The notes below the pieces were generated by a model. That model saw nothing but the letters and a program-made list of their open reading frames with translations, made no database searches and had not been told where the DNA came from. Below are positions 37,962 to 46,161 of a stretch of DNA of 64,000 nt, piece after piece. Positions within the stretch are counted from its first letter, which is position 1; each line of letters starts with the position of its first letter. This DNA is from Myxococcales bacterium (GTDB lineage: Bacteria; Myxococcota_A; UBA9042): contig SHZF01000003.1 in assembly GCA_009692425.1 (NCBI GenBank), positions 1 to 64,000 on the forward strand, written 5' to 3'. A program made the position numbers and the translations under genes.

Positions 37962-38966
37962 CTACCCGTCCAGCCGCGTCAGCCTCTCCCCGATCGCTTG
38001 GAGCACGGGCGCGAACGCGGCAGGCAAGGCCCGACTCTGCAGGCTGAAGTCGTCGAGGGCCGCCGCCAGGTCCGTCCGCGCAGCTGCCGCCACGTCGCAC
38101 GCCTCCAGGCGCGCCAACCAGTGGCCGATCGTTGCCGCCGGCGGCTTCTCCCCCTGGGCGGCGCGCGTCAACAGACTGCGCAGCGCCGCCGCTTCCGCCG
38201 CCGGCATGCGCTCCAGTGCGATCGCCACCGGCCACGACACCTTGCCCTCGGCGAGATCGGCCCCGCGCAGTCGGCCCTTGGAGCCGACGAGATCGAGCAG
38301 ATCGTCCCGAATCTGGAATGCCAGGCCGAGCGCGCAGGCCGCCGCGTGGGCCTGGGCCGGAGCCGTCCCGTTGACGAGCAGCGCCGCGCCGCCCAGACAG
38401 ACGCCGAAAAGGGGCCCCGTCTTGGCCTCGAACACCGGGCGCAGCATGGCGCGCGTCGGGGCGGTGGCGTCGCGCAGGCCGATGTCGGCCACCTGGCCGG
38501 AGATGGTCTCGACGATCGCTTCGGCCAGGGCGTGGGCCAGCGCGGGGCGCACGGTGCCCTCGATGGGGTGGCTCGCGAGCAAGTGGGCCACCGGACGCAA
38601 CAGCATGAAATCGCCAGCATTGATCGCCTGTGGCACGCCGTGGCGCGTCCACAGCGTCGGCTGGCCGCGGCGCTCACGGTCGCCGTCTTGAATGTCGTCG
38701 TGCACGAGGGTGCCGTTGTGGGCCAGTTCGATGCACGCGCCCAGTTCGAGCGCAGCGTCGAGCGGGCCGCCGGCCGCGGCGACCAGGGCGGGAGGCAGCA
38801 GGCCGCGCAGGCGCTTGCCCCCCGTCGTCAGTTGCGCAGTCGCCATCGTCGCGAGATCGCTTCCGCGCGGCGCTGCGACGCCTGCCCGTGTCGGCGCGCT
38901 GCCGATCGCGTGGAGTCGCGCGTGCAGCGCGGGCATGTGAGGGAGCAGGTGTTCGTCCAGCGTCAT
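37962..38966 (-). CDS. trans-polyprenyl diphosphate synthase
   Basis: 334 residues. GGKRLRGLLPPALV, the first Asp-rich motif LVHDDIQDGDRERRG and the second FQIRDDLLDLVG identify an isoprenyl diphosphate synthase of the FPP/GGPP/long-chain type. It condenses IPP onto allylic diphosphates. Chain length cannot be set by eye. It is the last gene of the mevalonate operon, starting at ATG 38966 within an ATGA overlap, so product of the upstream enzymes can feed it directly. Confidence 0.92.
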   Translation of the reverse strand: MTLDEHLLPHMPALHARLHAIGSAPTRAGVAAPRGSDLATMATAQLTTGGKRLRGLLPPALVAAAGGPLDAALELGACIELAHNGTLVHDDIQDGDRERRGQPTLWTRHGVPQAINAGDFMLLRPVAHLLASHPIEGTVRPALAHALAEAIVETISGQVADIGLRDATAPTRAMLRPVFEAKTGPLFGVCLGGAALLVNGTAPAQAHAAACALGLAFQIRDDLLDLVGSKGRLRGADLAEGKVSWPVAIALERMPAAEAAALRSLLTRAAQGEKPPAATIGHWLARLEACDVAAAARTDLAAALDDFSLQSRALPAAFAPVLQAIGERLTRLDG

Positions 38967-40006
38967 GGCGCATCCAGCCAGACCGTCTGGAGGTCTGGAG
39001 CGGGCCAAGCGACGTCTTCGGGGAGTCGCGCTACGCAGGGAAAGCCGCGCCGCGCCGCTGCCGCCACCAAGGCATCGAGGCGGCCCGGCTCATCCGTCCA
39101 CGCGATCAGGCAGTCGCCGCCACCGGCTCCCGATGTGCGGGCCACGCAGTCGCTCGCGGTCACCAGTGCCGCCAGATCGGTCAGGGCCGGCGCGGCGAGG
39201 TGGGGCGCGGAAAGGACCGCTTCGCCAAACGCCTCCTCGCACGCTGCCACCGCATCGAGGAAAGGTCGTCCGCCTGCAGCCCACACGGCGAGCAGGGCGC
39301 GGGCCGCCGCATCGATGCGGTCGAGCGCTGCAGGGCTGGGGAGCGGACGTTCCAATTGGGCCGCCGTCGCCGCCGGGGTGCCCGACCACAGTGCCGCGCC
39401 GGCCATCCCTGCCGGCCACGGCAACGGAACGGCGACGTCCGGCGTGCGGTGCCACGCGATCGACCCACCGTGCGCGATCGTGCCGACATCGTAGCCGCTG
39501 CCCCGGCCGCCCTGCAGGTTCGCGTGGACGCCGCCCGCGATGCGCGCGAGCCGATGGGCCCGCTCGCCTAGGCCATCAAGGTGTTCCCGTGGGGCGGGGC
39601 CCAGCGCAGCCAGCACGGCGGCGACCGTGACGGCTGCACTCGTGCCGAGGCCGACCTTCGCTGTTCCCGCTTGCGCGAATACGTCGAAGTCCACCGCCCC
39701 TTCGAGACGCGGGCCGCCCGCCTCCTGCCCCGCCGCGAGGCCAGCCGCGGCAAAAGCAATCAAGCCGGTCGCGGGCGGCGCTGGATCATCCCACGCCAGC
39801 CGGGTTTCGCCGCCAAATGCGCGCAAGGTGGCGACCCGCGCTGCGCCGGGCCGCACGCGCACTTCGACGACGCGCCCGACGGCGCAAGCCAGCGCGAGCC
39901 CGTGGGGTCGCAACACGGCATACTCACCGGCGACCATCAGTTTGCCCGGTACCGTCCAGGCCGATCGCTGCGCGGATTGCGATGGGACGGCAGCACGGCG
40001 CGTCAT
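38963..40006 (-). CDS. phosphomevalonate kinase (GHMP family)
   Basis: 347 residues. The N-terminal VPGKLMVAGEYAVLRPHG is typical of ERG8-like phosphomevalonate kinases. AKVGLGTSAAVTVAAV is the GHMP phosphate-binding motif. GGRGSGYDVGTIAHGG and VARTSGAGGGDC complete the pattern. It phosphorylates 5-phosphomevalonate to the diphosphate. Start ATG 40006 and stop both lie in ATGA overlaps with neighbours. Assignment relative to other GHMP kinases is supported by its place between decarboxylase and prenyl synthase. Confidence 0.88.
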   Translation of the reverse strand: MTRRAAVPSQSAQRSAWTVPGKLMVAGEYAVLRPHGLALACAVGRVVEVRVRPGAARVATLRAFGGETRLAWDDPAPPATGLIAFAAAGLAAGQEAGGPRLEGAVDFDVFAQAGTAKVGLGTSAAVTVAAVLAALGPAPREHLDGLGERAHRLARIAGGVHANLQGGRGSGYDVGTIAHGGSIAWHRTPDVAVPLPWPAGMAGAALWSGTPAATAAQLERPLPSPAALDRIDAAARALLAVWAAGGRPFLDAVAACEEAFGEAVLSAPHLAAPALTDLAALVTASDCVARTSGAGGGDCLIAWTDEPGRLDALVAAAARRGFPCVARLPEDVAWPAPDLQTVWLDAP

Positions 40007-40995
40007 GCGCCCGACTCGACCACGCGCGCGCCCGGTCCCACCCGCGTCTCGATGACCTCGTCGATGCCGGCGATCTCGCCCAGCACCTCTGCCACGGCGC
40101 GCACGTCCTGGGCGGTTGCCAGGATCACGACGCTCGCACCGGCGTCGATCGTGAAGCAGCACTCGGTGCCCTCGTGTCGCAACTGCCGCACCGCGTGGAT
40201 GACCGCGACCGTCGCCGGTTGCCAGTAGAGCAGGGGCGGGCGCCCCCACAACATCGTGGCGTGCATCCGCAGGGCATTGCACTCGACGACGTCTGCCAGG
40301 GCGCCGAAGTCGCGCGCCGCGATGGCGTTCCGCGCGGTGGCCACGTCGGCGCGACACGTGGCCGTCCAGGCTTCGAACATCGGCGCGCTCGCGGCGGTCG
40401 ATGCCATGCCTGCCGTCGACGACACCGCCTTGCGCCCGCCCACGTGGGCGACCAGCACGCGCAGCGGCCAGTGCTCTGCGGGGTGCAGGCACTCGGCCAC
40501 GCTGTCCGACCCGTCCGGCGCGCTGCCCGCGTGCCACAAGGCGAATCCGCCGGGCACCGAGCGCGCCGCAGAGCCGGAGCCCAGGCGGGCCAATGCCGAC
40601 AACTCCGCTGGGGAGAGGTCGAGGCCATAGGCCCGCGCCGCCGCGACCGCCAGCGCCGCCATGCCCGAGGCTGACGAAGCGAGGCCGCGCGCCATCGGCA
40701 CCGTGTTCACCGAGCGTACGCCCGCGTGGCCGGTGGCGCCGGCACGCCGCCGCACGGCAGCCAGTACGCGCTCGGCCCGCACCAGGCCCGCTGGATCGAG
40801 TGGCCGGTCATCGACCACCACAATGTCCCGGTCCAGTTGGGCGTCGGGCTGCACGATGGTCAGGCTGCCGAGTTCCTGCAAGGCGACCGACAGCGAAGGA
40901 GCGACCGGCAGGTTGAGCGCTGCATCGCGTTTGCCCCAGTACTTGACCAGCGCGATGTTGATCGGCGCGAACGCCGCCGCGCGCGACGCGGTCAT
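40003..40995 (-). CDS. mvaD: diphosphomevalonate decarboxylase
   Basis: 330 residues. PINIALVKYWGKRD and LNLPVAPSLSVAL at the N-terminus are hallmark MvaD motifs. PMARGLASSASGMAALAVAA is the GHMP P-loop. GSGSAARSVPGGFALW contains the invariant Ser-Arg region. It converts mevalonate diphosphate to isopentenyl diphosphate with loss of CO2. Near the C-terminus CCFTIDAGASVVIL fits the C-terminal GHMP domain with the catalytic Asp region. Overlaps both neighbours by 4 bp. Confidence 0.93.
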   Translation of the reverse strand: MTASRAAAFAPINIALVKYWGKRDAALNLPVAPSLSVALQELGSLTIVQPDAQLDRDIVVVDDRPLDPAGLVRAERVLAAVRRRAGATGHAGVRSVNTVPMARGLASSASGMAALAVAAARAYGLDLSPAELSALARLGSGSAARSVPGGFALWHAGSAPDGSDSVAECLHPAEHWPLRVLVAHVGGRKAVSSTAGMASTAASAPMFEAWTATCRADVATARNAIAARDFGALADVVECNALRMHATMLWGRPPLLYWQPATVAVIHAVRQLRHEGTECCFTIDAGASVVILATAQDVRAVAEVLGEIAGIDEVIETRVGPGARVVESGA

Positions 40996-41966
40996 CGTGG
41001 CTCCTGTGGCGCATTCGCTCCGGGCGCGTCCGGCGCCACGGTGAGCACCCACTGCCCTGCGGTCAGGTTCCTCGTCGCTGCGCGCACCCGTTCGGCGGCG
41101 CCGGCATCGGCGCACAGCGCGAGCAGCATTCCGCCCATGCCCGCGCCGGTCTGCTTGGCGGCACGGGCACCCGAATCGATCGCGGCGTCGAGCACCACGC
41201 GCATCGCGCCATCGACGACGCCCAGCGGCTCCAGGCAGGCGCCCGCGGTCGTCAGCGCCTCGGCGAGGGCATCGACATCTCCGCGCTCGAGCGCAGAGGC
41301 CGCCATGGCCGCCGCCGCCGTCGTCCGGTCGCGCAGGCTCCGAACCGCTTCGGCCCCGAGCCGGCCGCGTGCGGTCTGCGCGGCTTCGATGGCGGTCCGG
41401 GTCGAAGCCGCCACGCCGAGGTCGAGCAGCACCCAGCGCGCCGCCAACAACGCGGGCGTGCAGGCGATCGGCACGCGGTCCAAGATGCCGCCGCCGCGAA
41501 ACAGCACCGCTCCCGTCCCCGCGGCGGCGGCCGGATCCAGCCCAGACGAGCGGCCGTGCACAATGCACTCCACCTCACGTGCGTCGGCCAGCAGGTCGGC
41601 GCCATCCGGAGCCGCGCCGGTCGCGAGTCGGTGTGCAGCGCGCACGGCTGCGACCGCCAGTGCCGCCGACGACCCGAGCCCGCGCCCGAGCGGCACGTTG
41701 GAGCGGATGGCGACCGTAACGTCTGCGTCCACGTCCGCCAAGGTACATGCCTTCGTGAGCATCTTGCGCGTGTCTTCTGCCCACGTGCCGCCCAGGTCGG
41801 TGCCCGCCTCGAACGAAACCGTGAGCGGCCCAGAGCCCCAGCACCCCAGTGTCACGTCTGTGCGGAACCATGGCAGGCCGATCGCCACCGCCGTCGCTCC
41901 GTCCAGCACGTGATGCTCGCCGACGAGGATCGCCTTGCCGTGGCCGTACCCGCTCGCCTCGGTCAT
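40992..41966 (-). CDS. mevalonate kinase
   Basis: 324 residues. GYGHGKAILVGEHHVLDGATAVA is the mevalonate kinase N-terminal motif. NVPLGRGLGSSAALAVA is the phosphate loop. GRSSGLDPAAAAG and KQTGAGMGGMLLAL match the remaining GHMP blocks. It phosphorylates mevalonate to 5-phosphomevalonate. Start ATG 41966 overlaps the fni stop; its own stop overlaps mvaD. Confidence 0.92.
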   Translation of the reverse strand: MTEASGYGHGKAILVGEHHVLDGATAVAIGLPWFRTDVTLGCWGSGPLTVSFEAGTDLGGTWAEDTRKMLTKACTLADVDADVTVAIRSNVPLGRGLGSSAALAVAAVRAAHRLATGAAPDGADLLADAREVECIVHGRSSGLDPAAAAGTGAVLFRGGGILDRVPIACTPALLAARWVLLDLGVAASTRTAIEAAQTARGRLGAEAVRSLRDRTTAAAAMAASALERGDVDALAEALTTAGACLEPLGVVDGAMRVVLDAAIDSGARAAKQTGAGMGGMLLALCADAGAAERVRAATRNLTAGQWVLTVAPDAPGANAPQEPR

Positions 41967-43051
41967 CGCATGCCCACGTCGCGGCCGTCGGGGTGGTGCA
42001 GCAGCACGAGCCCGGCGTCTTCGCGCAACGACACGCGCTGCAACTGCAGCAGGTCCGGCGCCCCGACGAGGAACATGACCGTGCGCAGCGTCTCGACCAC
42101 GCCCTCGATCTCGGTGACGACGGCATCGACGCCGGAGCGCGCCGCGGCCAGAAACGGGTAGGCCATCGCGCACGCATTGGCACCCAAGGCAATGCATTTC
42201 GCGACCTCGAGCCCATCGCGCAGGCCGCCCGAACCGATCACGACCCGCCGCGGAAACGCCTTGCGCGCCAACACGATGCTCTCTGCCGTCGGCGTGCCGA
42301 AGTCTGCCAGGATGCCGCCCGCGATCGAACGCGCCGACCGGTCCGCGTGGCGCAGCGCCTCGATCTGCGCCCACGACGTGCCGCCCACGCCCGCGGTTTC
42401 GACGCCTGCGATGCCGGTCGCCGCGAGCACAGCCAGCGTCTGTTCGCCGAGGCCAGCGCCCACTTCCTTGGCGAGCACCGGCAGGTTGCAGCCGGCGGCA
42501 CACTCGCCGAGCGCGTCGAGCACGCCGCGCCAGTCGCGATCGCCCTCCTTCTGGACGGCCTCTTGCAGCGGGTTCAGGTGCACAAACATCGCGTCGGCCC
42601 CGACTGCGATGCCCAATCGCTCCAGGCCGCGGCCGTCGAGGTGATCGCGCAACTGGATGGCCCCGATGTTGCCGACCACCAGCGTCGTCGGCGCCACGTC
42701 GCGCACCGCAAACGACTCCACCGTCGCGGGCTTGAGGTCCATCATGGGCCGCTGCGACCCCAGGCAGAATCCGACGCCACAGCGCTGCGCCGCCTCGGCC
42801 AGCACCCGGTTGATGTGCGCTGCCTCCGCTGTTCCGCCGGTCATCGCGCCCACCAGCAGGGGTGCTCGCAGTGCGCGGCCCACGAGCGTGCAGCGCGTGT
42901 CGATTTGGTCCAGGTCCAGTTCTGGCAGCGACAGCATCTCGAAGCGCCAGCGGTCGAGCCCGTTGGCACGCCCAGGCCGCTGGGTGTGCGCGCCGTCCAG
43001 CGCCAACTGGAGGTGTTCGGTCTTGCGGTCGAGCAGGGAGTCGGATGCCAT
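41963..43051 (-). CDS. fni: type 2 isopentenyl-diphosphate isomerase (FMN-dependent)
   Basis: 362 residues. RKTEHLQLAL at the N-terminus, LVGAMTGGTAEAAHINRVLAEAAQ, VGFCLGSQRPM, MFVHLNPLQEAVQKEGDRDW and VVIGSGGLRDGLEVAK are characteristic of the TIM-barrel FMN enzyme that interconverts IPP and DMAPP. First gene of the five-gene mevalonate operon. Start ATG 43051 is chosen because the family begins here. The 148 bp to the divergent lipoprotein gene should hold both promoters, but I cannot pick them out. Confidence 0.93.
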   Translation of the reverse strand: MASDSLLDRKTEHLQLALDGAHTQRPGRANGLDRWRFEMLSLPELDLDQIDTRCTLVGRALRAPLLVGAMTGGTAEAAHINRVLAEAAQRCGVGFCLGSQRPMMDLKPATVESFAVRDVAPTTLVVGNIGAIQLRDHLDGRGLERLGIAVGADAMFVHLNPLQEAVQKEGDRDWRGVLDALGECAAGCNLPVLAKEVGAGLGEQTLAVLAATGIAGVETAGVGGTSWAQIEALRHADRSARSIAGGILADFGTPTAESIVLARKAFPRRVVIGSGGLRDGLEVAKCIALGANACAMAYPFLAAARSGVDAVVTEIEGVVETLRTVMFLVGAPDLLQLQRVSLREDAGLVLLHHPDGRDVGMR

Positions 43052-43199
43052 GGGGTGCTGAGCATCGCGCACGGCGGCGGGCGTGGTCAACGCGCGGGCC
43101 AATTGCCCCTTGCCGCACCGCACGGGCGCGACTACCCTCACTCGTTCCAGTCGGCTTCGCGCGGGCGTGCGTCGATCCCGCTTTGTTTTGAGGTTTTTC

Positions 43200-46091
43200 A
43201 TGTTCGTTCGCTTGGTCACCATGGTGTCCGCGTTGGCCTTGGCTGCGGCTTGCAGTGGGCTAGAACCGGGGCAGGGAGCGGGCGCGACCGGGCCAGGCAA
43301 CCAAACGGCGGGTGGCGGCGTCGGCGATGGCGCGGGCGGGCCGGGAGCCGGTACGGTGGGCGGGGCTGCGGATGCGGGCGCCAACAACGGTGCAGCGGTG
43401 GATGGCGCGGCCACGAATCCGGACGGTGCGGCAGATGACGCAGGGGCGGCCGATTTGGCGAGCGCCAGCGATGTGGCAACGGGCGCTGACACGAGTTCTG
43501 GCCCGGACGTTGCGGTCCCTCCCGATGCGATCGGCGGCGATGCAACAGCTCCAGACACCAAGGCCGATGCCAAGGCCGACGCCGGCTCGGCCAAGGAGGA
43601 GTACAAGGAACTGCTCGTGAAAGTGCTCGGCCCCTCGGGCCGCGAGTGGGTGCAGAACGAGGGCGCCAACGTCCAGATCTCGGGCCTCGCGTTCGGCTCG
43701 CCCACATCGATCGACTGGAAGACCTTGAAGGGTCAGGCCGGCACGATCACGGCGGCCCAGTTCTGGGTCAGCGGCATCATCCCGCTGGACCAGGGCGACA
43801 ACGTTGTGACTGTCACGGCGAAAAAGGGCGACCAGATCGCGATCGACACCGTGCGCATCACCTACAACCCCTTCTTCTCGTTCGAGGGCAATCCGGACGT
43901 GGCGCCGGACCTGCTGTTTGTCGGCGAGTCGGCCAAGCTCGTCGTCCACATGCCGGTGGCGGCAGCTCAGGCCGGCATCGGCGGCGGCAACAACGTCGTC
44001 GACCCGAACACGATCACGCTCGTCGAGGTCGATGCAAACGGCAAGGAGATCAAGGACTGGGGCAAGCTCGTCGACAACGGCCAGGTTGGTCAGTGCGACG
44101 ACGTGCCCAAGGACAGCGTGTACTCCTCGTGCCTGACGGCCAAGATCGACGTACCCAAGACGCTCTACTTTCGCGTGCGGGCCAAGGTCAGCGTGTTCGA
44201 AAAGGTCTACGACGCGCTGTCGCCGGTGACGGTCGTCGATGTCGTGGAGCGCTTCAACAAGCAGGAGTGCACGCAAATCGTGTCGCTCCAGCAGAAGGTG
44301 AAGGCCGACTACCTCGCGGCAGTCGAAGCTCAGGGTGCGGCGGCGGCTCAGGCGGCTGCGCTGGCGGCGCTCAAGGCGGACCCGGCGGTGGCAGAGGCGG
44401 GTCCGGCGGCGAACGGCGGCTACAGCATATGGGTGCGCTACAAGACGGGTCGGCTCGGCGCGCTGAACCTGGCGCCAAAAGGCGTGCGCGGTGGCGGCGG
44501 CGCTCCTGGTGCCAGCCCTGACGCGGACAGCGGTGGCCCGGGACCTGCAGCCGCCCTGCCAACCTTCAGCGTGGGCACCCGACGTGCGCTCGCCTTGGCC
44601 CCGTTTGCGGCTGAGTTCACGACGTCGAAGTGCGCGGCGACGGCGGCCACGTGCGACCCCGGCTGCGCGAAAGGATTCTTGTGCGGCGCCGCGGGCAACT
44701 GTGCGCCGGCCTCGAACGGCTGCGAAGCCCCCTGTGGTGCCGACCAGGCGTGCGTGATCGACGTTGGCGACGAGGCCGACCTGGCCGGCAAGCTGTTGAA
44801 GGCGCGCGAGTGCCCGCCGTTTGCCGTCGACAGTGCCGCCGGCTCCAACGCGCTGCTCAGGTGGTACCGCGACATGTCGAGCTACGGTGCCGTCGCGATC
44901 ACGGGCCACGGCGACGTGCTCTTCGAAGGCATGGACGCCGCCGCCAAAGCCACGCTCGGCTGGGAACATCTCGGCGCCCAAGAGGTCCTGTGGTCCGGCG
45001 AGGCCTCGGACTGCAAGGAACTGTCGGGCACCACGGCCGGTTGCAACCAGGCCGGCGCGGGCTGCCCCAAGGGCGAGAGCTGCGTGAAGACTTCCATGTC
45101 GACCGGCGTCTGCGTCGACAAGACCCAGGGCGACATCATGAAGGGGCGGGTCGCGATCGGAGACTCGACCTATGCCTTGCTGCCCTCGTTCGTGCAGCGC
45201 CACGGCAACGACCCGTTCCCGCAGAGCATCGTCTACCTGGGCGCCTGCCGCACCATGTACAACGGCTCGCTGGCGGTGCAACTGTACGGCAATGGCGCCC
45301 AGGCGGTGGTTGGATTCAGCGACTATGTGTCGAACAAGTTCGCGTTCGAGAAGGGCTGGAAGCTGTTCCAGGGCCTCATCGCCGGCAACCTCGGCGTCTA
45401 CGAGGCGCACGACCCGTCGTTCGAAGACCCCCAGTACGGCGGCCGCATGCGCCTGATGGGCAACGGCAAGGCCAACGCGAAGGAGTCCGCAATCATCAAT
45501 CCGTCGTGGGACCTCGGCAAGCTCATCGGGTGGAAGGCGGTGGGCGACGGCCGCGTCATCTCGCGGTTGGGCGTCACGATCCCGGTCGCGGGCAAGTTCA
45601 TGGGGATCATCTCGACGGGCCTCGGGTTCACCGCCCAGAACGGATCGCTCGAACAGCCCTTCTGCATCGGGCCCGGCAAGACGGAGCTGTGCTATTTCTG
45701 GAAGTTCTATTCTGAGGAGTTCATCGAGTGGTGCGGCTCGCAGTTCATGGACCGCTTCACCGTCACGCTGATGGCCGAGACCCAGAACAAGAAGCTGACG
45801 ATGACCGACGTGTGGATCGATGAACTGTGCCCGTACGACTGCGGCGGCAAGAAGCCGTGCCAGCCCGGCGACCCGGCGTGCCAGTGTGGCAAGCAGTGGA
45901 AGACGTTGACGCAGGCCGACCTCAGCTTCGACCAGGGCGGCGTGTACATGACGCCGTGGCAGAAGCAGTGCGCCGACATCTCGACGCTGGCCGGCTCGAA
46001 CTTGAAGGTCAATCTGTCATTCTTCGCGACGGACAAGGGCGACTCGATCTTCGACACCGCCGTGCTCATCGACGAAGTCACGGTGCAGTAG
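43200..46091 (+). CDS. large lipoprotein with caspase-like (clan CD/CHAT-type) pattern
   Basis: 963 residues. Signal peptide with lipobox LAAAC (MFVRLVTMVSALALAAAC), then ~120 residues of Gly/Ala/Asp linker. Residues ~140-350 look like beta-rich domains. A Cys-rich stretch (CDPGCAKGFLCGAAGNC) follows near 485. Then VAITGHGDVLFEGM (His570) and SIVYLGACRTMYNGSLAVQL (Cys683) followed by AQAVVGFSDYV form the His...Cys order of caspase/CHAT-like peptidases. The C-terminal ~200 residues look like a jelly-roll ending in TAVLIDEVTV. A surface protease is plausible but unproven; the fold could be inactive. Confidence 0.82.
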   Translation: MFVRLVTMVSALALAAACSGLEPGQGAGATGPGNQTAGGGVGDGAGGPGAGTVGGAADAGANNGAAVDGAATNPDGAADDAGAADLASASDVATGADTSSGPDVAVPPDAIGGDATAPDTKADAKADAGSAKEEYKELLVKVLGPSGREWVQNEGANVQISGLAFGSPTSIDWKTLKGQAGTITAAQFWVSGIIPLDQGDNVVTVTAKKGDQIAIDTVRITYNPFFSFEGNPDVAPDLLFVGESAKLVVHMPVAAAQAGIGGGNNVVDPNTITLVEVDANGKEIKDWGKLVDNGQVGQCDDVPKDSVYSSCLTAKIDVPKTLYFRVRAKVSVFEKVYDALSPVTVVDVVERFNKQECTQIVSLQQKVKADYLAAVEAQGAAAAQAAALAALKADPAVAEAGPAANGGYSIWVRYKTGRLGALNLAPKGVRGGGGAPGASPDADSGGPGPAAALPTFSVGTRRALALAPFAAEFTTSKCAATAATCDPGCAKGFLCGAAGNCAPASNGCEAPCGADQACVIDVGDEADLAGKLLKARECPPFAVDSAAGSNALLRWYRDMSSYGAVAITGHGDVLFEGMDAAAKATLGWEHLGAQEVLWSGEASDCKELSGTTAGCNQAGAGCPKGESCVKTSMSTGVCVDKTQGDIMKGRVAIGDSTYALLPSFVQRHGNDPFPQSIVYLGACRTMYNGSLAVQLYGNGAQAVVGFSDYVSNKFAFEKGWKLFQGLIAGNLGVYEAHDPSFEDPQYGGRMRLMGNGKANAKESAIINPSWDLGKLIGWKAVGDGRVISRLGVTIPVAGKFMGIISTGLGFTAQNGSLEQPFCIGPGKTELCYFWKFYSEEFIEWCGSQFMDRFTVTLMAETQNKKLTMTDVWIDELCPYDCGGKKPCQPGDPACQCGKQWKTLTQADLSFDQGGVYMTPWQKQCADISTLAGSNLKVNLSFFATDKGDSIFDTAVLIDEVTVQ

Positions 46092-46161
46092 CCGACCGGT
46101 TCGCAACGGCGCACACGGACGGGCGGGCTCCAGAATGTCCACGGCGGGAGCGGAGTCGACC

